Assembly: GCA_963976435.1 (NCBI GenBank)
Contig: CAXBKQ010000011.1
Coordinates: 1 to 64,000 of the forward strand
Length of the DNA stretch: 64,000 nucleotides
DNA from: CAKZNE01 sp963976435
Lineage (GTDB): Bacteria > Bacteroidota > Bacteroidia > Flavobacteriales > Schleiferiaceae
Direction: 5' to 3'
The stretch's first letter is position 1. Each line of letters begins with the position of its first letter. Made by a program: the position numbers and the translations under genes. The notes beneath the pieces were generated by a model. The model ran no database searches and was not told the origin of the DNA. It saw nothing but the letters and a program-made list of their open reading frames with translations. This document shows, one piece after another, positions 61,353-64,000 of the stretch.

Positions 61353-62726
61353 TTAGCGTTGGCTAAGCCATGGAAGGGGATCCATTGGAACAGGTTCTTG
61401 ATTTGATCCTGTTTTCCAAATTTCCACATGAACATTAGTTTGATTTTGAGGGTCTGTATAAATAAGCCCTAAGTCCTGCCCGTTTTTCACCTTATCTCCC
61501 ATTTTCACATATACTTCTGATAAATTTTGGTATACGGTAAAATAACTTCCATGACCTACAATTACGGCGAAAGCTCCTCCAGGAATACGCACGGCACTGA
61601 GTACTTCTCCTTGGAATATGCTTCTTGCTTTTACACCCTTTTCTGTGGCTATATCTATTCCATTATAAGTAACAATTACATTTTTTGCAATGGGGTGTCG
61701 ATGTGAACCAAATTTCTGAATAACTAAACCTCTAACTACAGGCCATGGTAATCTACCTCTATTGGCTGCAAAATTTGCTGCCAATTGTTTTGCTTCAGGG
61801 GTAAGGCTATATTGTTTTGGCGCTGCTGCCACCTTTTGGCCGGAGGCTCTTATCTCTTTTTTCTTATTTTCTATCAATACTTTTAGCTGCTTATTGCTGG
61901 TTTTTGAGCTAAAATCTTTGTTAGCAACCAAGCCTACTAACTTTGCCTCATCTTCAATTTGCCTTCTTATGGCCCTTTCTTTTGCCCTTTTTATTTCTGC
62001 GGCAATGATTCTCTGAATTTCCTTTTCAATTTTTTTAGCTTCCTTCTGTTTGGATTTTAATTCCAAGGCAATTTCAGATTCTTTATTTTTTAATTCTTTA
62101 ATTGTTTTTTCTTGGGCTTCCTTTTCTGCGATGAGTTTGGCTTCTTCCCTTTCCATTTGAGATTTTAAAGCGGCTTTTCGAGTTTTTTGGGAATTTAATT
62201 TTTCAATTTTCTCATTTAATGCAAGTTGTTTTTCATTAATCTCTTCTACCTGCCTCCTTCGGAATTCTGAATATTGTTTTAGATATTCCATTCTTCTTAT
62301 TGCTTGGTTGAAATTGCTAGAAGATAAAATGAACATCAAGCGGCTATACTTGTTTTTGCTTTTATTGGCCTGGCGAATCATCCTCGCATAATCCTCCTTA
62401 AGCTTGGCAATTTTTTTCTCTAAAGTGTCAATCTCTGTATTGGTTTTGCGAATATTTTTATCCAATAATATCATTTCCTTATCCAGGGTTCTCACCAGAT
62501 TTTGCCTCAGCTTTAATTTTTGCTGTACGGTTTGAATATTACTCAAGGATAACTCCTGATTTTTTTTGGTCTCCGATAAAATTTTATTCGCCAATTCTAT
62601 CTCGTCCTGAAGCCTAACCTTTTGTCGCTGCAGCTTATCTTTTTTGCCACTTTGCCCAAATGCCATTGCTCCAGCTAAGAGAAAGCCAATTAGGAAGCTG
62701 AAAATGTATTTAGGGCATGCGCTCAT
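61353..62726 (-). CDS. EnvC-like LytM protein with degraded zinc site
   Basis: A 457-residue protein: signal peptide (MSACPKYIFSFLIGFLLAGA), a long coiled coil (about 30-260, LQRQKVRLQDEIELANKILS, KNKYSRLMFILSSSNFNQAI) and a C-terminal M23/LytM domain (about 340-450). Active M23 enzymes have H-x-x-x-D, an H on the Y-x-H-L strand and H-x-H. Here these read YNGIDIA, VYQNLS and NVHVEIW: Asp and the last His remain, while three histidines are replaced by Asn. That pattern matches EnvC-type activators, which regulate N-acetylmuramoyl-L-alanine amidases at septation rather than cutting by themselves. Confidence 0.87.
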   Translation of the reverse strand: MSACPKYIFSFLIGFLLAGAMAFGQSGKKDKLQRQKVRLQDEIELANKILSETKKNQELSLSNIQTVQQKLKLRQNLVRTLDKEMILLDKNIRKTNTEIDTLEKKIAKLKEDYARMIRQANKSKNKYSRLMFILSSSNFNQAIRRMEYLKQYSEFRRRQVEEINEKQLALNEKIEKLNSQKTRKAALKSQMEREEAKLIAEKEAQEKTIKELKNKESEIALELKSKQKEAKKIEKEIQRIIAAEIKRAKERAIRRQIEDEAKLVGLVANKDFSSKTSNKQLKVLIENKKKEIRASGQKVAAAPKQYSLTPEAKQLAANFAANRGRLPWPVVRGLVIQKFGSHRHPIAKNVIVTYNGIDIATEKGVKARSIFQGEVLSAVRIPGGAFAVIVGHGSYFTVYQNLSEVYVKMGDKVKNGQDLGLIYTDPQNQTNVHVEIWKTGSNQEPVPMDPLPWLSQR

Positions 62727-63507
62727 AATTCGAAGGTATGCTAAATGGTAAATTCCTTACCAAATTAATTTTTAAGTTTTTAATACCCCTTAGTTCAAGA
62801 CCTGATTTCTCTTCCTTTTCCTCATATTCTATTTTCATAGATTGTGGAAAATATAAGGACTCAATTTTTTTGAAATCCATGAATTTTAGGTGGAAATTTT
62901 TTTGATTTTCTGGATTTAGAAATGTCTGTTCTTTGGGTTTTTTTATCTCAGGGTAAAATTTAATTAATCGTCCTTCATCCTCTGGATTTTGGATTATACT
63001 GTCTATGCGATATTCATAATCTGCCAATATGTATTCATTAATTCCGAAATAGAGTTGGAAGTCTTTTTTGGAAATTGGAAAAATCATATTTGCCATCAAC
63101 ATATTTTGCAATACTTTAAAGTCTATTGGCAGGTTTATTTGTTGGTTCAGTTTGCTAATTCTGCCAGTAAAATATTGCTTTTGAATTTTATTGATAAAGG
63201 CAATACTATCTTTAAAAACGACGGCTCGAGCCAATTTAATGCCTAAAAATGGATCGGATATGTCTAGCCAAACAATACTGTCTTTTAAAATTCTGATCTC
63301 CAGTTTAAAGGATTGCACCCTGCCATATTGTTCGAAAGAGGCATTTGCTTTAAAACTGAGGCTTTGGATTTTGTTTTCAGCAGAGTCAAGGGCCCTAAAA
63401 AAATCCTTTTCCCTAATACTTTCTGGGGCACCTTTTGGAAGGTATTTGGAAGGCCCGCAAGAATTTAAAACCAGTGCGAATAATAGGAAAAGGGCAAAGT
63501 TTTTCAT
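62710..63507 (-). CDS. DUF4292 lipoprotein
   Basis: A 265-residue lipoprotein (lipobox LVLNSC, Cys about 17) with a half-barrel of LolA-like strands: LSFKANASFEQYGRVQSFKL, EIRILKDSIVWLDISDPFLG, IKLARAVVFKDSIAFINKIQ and FPQSMKIEYEEKEEKSGLEL. This is the DUF4292 pattern, a Bacteroidota family next to the EnvC-like gene in many genomes; a lipid or lipoprotein handling role is suspected only. It overlaps the EnvC-like start by 17 bases and the TPR gene by 4. Confidence 0.83.
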   Translation of the reverse strand: MKNFALFLLFALVLNSCGPSKYLPKGAPESIREKDFFRALDSAENKIQSLSFKANASFEQYGRVQSFKLEIRILKDSIVWLDISDPFLGIKLARAVVFKDSIAFINKIQKQYFTGRISKLNQQINLPIDFKVLQNMLMANMIFPISKKDFQLYFGINEYILADYEYRIDSIIQNPEDEGRLIKFYPEIKKPKEQTFLNPENQKNFHLKFMDFKKIESLYFPQSMKIEYEEKEEKSGLELRGIKNLKINLVRNLPFSIPSNYERMP

Positions 63508-64000
63508 GGATTGTTGAGTAACTTTATTTTTTCCTCCATGCTAGAAATCTTATATCCTAGATTTTTGGCCTTTTGATATTGAATAATTGCCAGATCTGCA
63601 TTTCCGTTTTTGGAAAGAATATCTCCATAGTGATCATAAATTTCACCATTAGGACTAGAGCTTAGCCTGATCACTTCCTCCATTTTTTTTAAAGCTAGAG
63701 AATATTCTCCCTTTTGGTATAGAATCCAAGCCCAAGTGTCTAAAAATGTTGGGTTGTTTGGACTTAGTAGATTACTTTTTTTACTCATTTCTAATGCCCT
63801 GTCTAAGGATTGGTTTCTTTCAGAAAGGTAATAGGCGAAATTGTTTAAGGTGCTAGGGTTTTGAGAGTTAATGCCTAGGGCTTTTTCAAAATAGGCATCA
63901 CTTTTTGAGTGTTCCTCCAATCTATGATAGGCGTCTGCCAATTGAGAATAGTATTGTTCTTTTAATCTTGGATTGCTAAAAACATAATTTAATCCTTCTT
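63504..64000 (-). CDS. TPR-repeat protein, N-terminal part beyond the window
   Basis: The frame is open to the right edge, so the gene starts outside; the TTG at 63941 is an ordinary Leu codon (the residues before it read NPRLKEQYYSQL). At least four TPR-type units are visible: ADAYHRLEEHSKSDAYFEKA, FAYYLSERNQSLDRALEMSK, WAWILYQKGEYSLALKKMEE and YGDILSKNGNADLAIIQYQK. The protein likely works in the envelope with the DUF4292 lipoprotein and EnvC-like protein encoded just after it, as these three often sit together. Confidence 0.85.
   Translation of the reverse strand, partial: EGLNYVFSNPRLKEQYYSQLADAYHRLEEHSKSDAYFEKALGINSQNPSTLNNFAYYLSERNQSLDRALEMSKKSNLLSPNNPTFLDTWAWILYQKGEYSLALKKMEEVIRLSSSPNGEIYDHYGDILSKNGNADLAIIQYQKAKNLGYKISSMEEKIKLLNNP

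Noticed and set aside
61302..61435. Longer start for tatA at 61302 and the open frame 61172-61435
   Set aside because: The TACCTTTG promoter element overlaps the 61302 ATG, and the other frame is antisense-like noise across tatA and the EnvC-like end.
1..64000. CRISPR arrays, tRNA or rRNA genes, insertion sequences
   Set aside because: No regularly spaced repeats, no tRNA-like T-arm in any intergenic gap, and no transposase or integrase motifs were found.

Overview
The window reads as chromosomal DNA of a free-living member of the Bacteroidota, most likely a Flavobacteriales-type organism. The evidence is A+T-rich DNA, many Cys-lipoproteins and secreted proteins with type IX secretion (T9SS) C-terminal sorting domains, the gliding/T9SS genes gldH and porZ, a RicT (PSP1) homologue, LpxH, and promoters matching the Bacteroidota -7 element TAnnTTTG. 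No rRNA, tRNA, CRISPR array, transposase or integrase was seen. About 55 protein genes fill nearly all of the window; the only gap above 300 bases is 16154-16964.

Layout. 1-5850: 3' part of a giant T9SS-exported multidomain surface protein (MAM, Fn3, beta-helix, lamin-tail, PKD) and its terminator. 6002-16153: lpxH, Mn-type superoxide dismutase, an AddA/RecB-like helicase-nuclease, kbl, an NHL-propeller secreted protein, a MORN/YwqK-repeat protein and a sulfatase-modifying-factor-like lipoprotein. 16154-18940: an accessory island, namely a non-coding stretch followed by a type II restriction-modification module (C5-methyltransferase with its own MerR-like HTH, and a convergent, overlapping Eco47II-family endonuclease). 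19183-30508: mostly small envelope and orphan proteins (MOSC, TfoX-like, secreted proteins, DEAD-box helicase with DbpA domain, AraC regulator, tandem lipoproteins, LEA-type lipoprotein, tocopherol-cyclase homologue, gluzincin-like peptidase).

30742-42269: polyamine genes (fold-III arginine decarboxylase, deoxyhypusine-synthase-like protein and, 6 kb on, an agmatinase-family enzyme), with msrA, asd, a lamin-tail T9SS protein, a candidate 44-residue small protein, a PolB-type 3'-5' exonuclease and a fused dipeptide-type ABC ATPase. 42270-44276: a DUF6340-type lipoprotein and an SAM methyltransferase. 44279-52007 (all minus strand): one long probable operon from penicillin-binding protein 1A through both subunits of a 3-oxoacid CoA-transferase into a glycan or surface-modification set (polytopic membrane protein, GT2, DUF2304, polysaccharide deacetylase, GNAT).

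52092-64000: conserved envelope and housekeeping genes: gldH and ricT, porZ directly followed by recO, a DUF4837 lipoprotein with a MltD-like LysM transglycosylase, gatA, tatA, an EnvC-like LytM protein with a degraded zinc site, a DUF4292 lipoprotein and a TPR protein that runs off the right edge. Recurrent themes are cell-envelope construction (LpxH, PBP1A, MltD, EnvC, deacetylase), T9SS export, and DNA repair or defence (AddA-like, RecO, restriction-modification). The least ordinary items are the restriction-modification module with a candidate 32-bp operator between promoter and methyltransferase start, the deoxyhypusine-synthase-like gene beside arginine decarboxylase, and several orphan envelope enzymes. 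All function calls come from reading motifs by eye; no database search was run.
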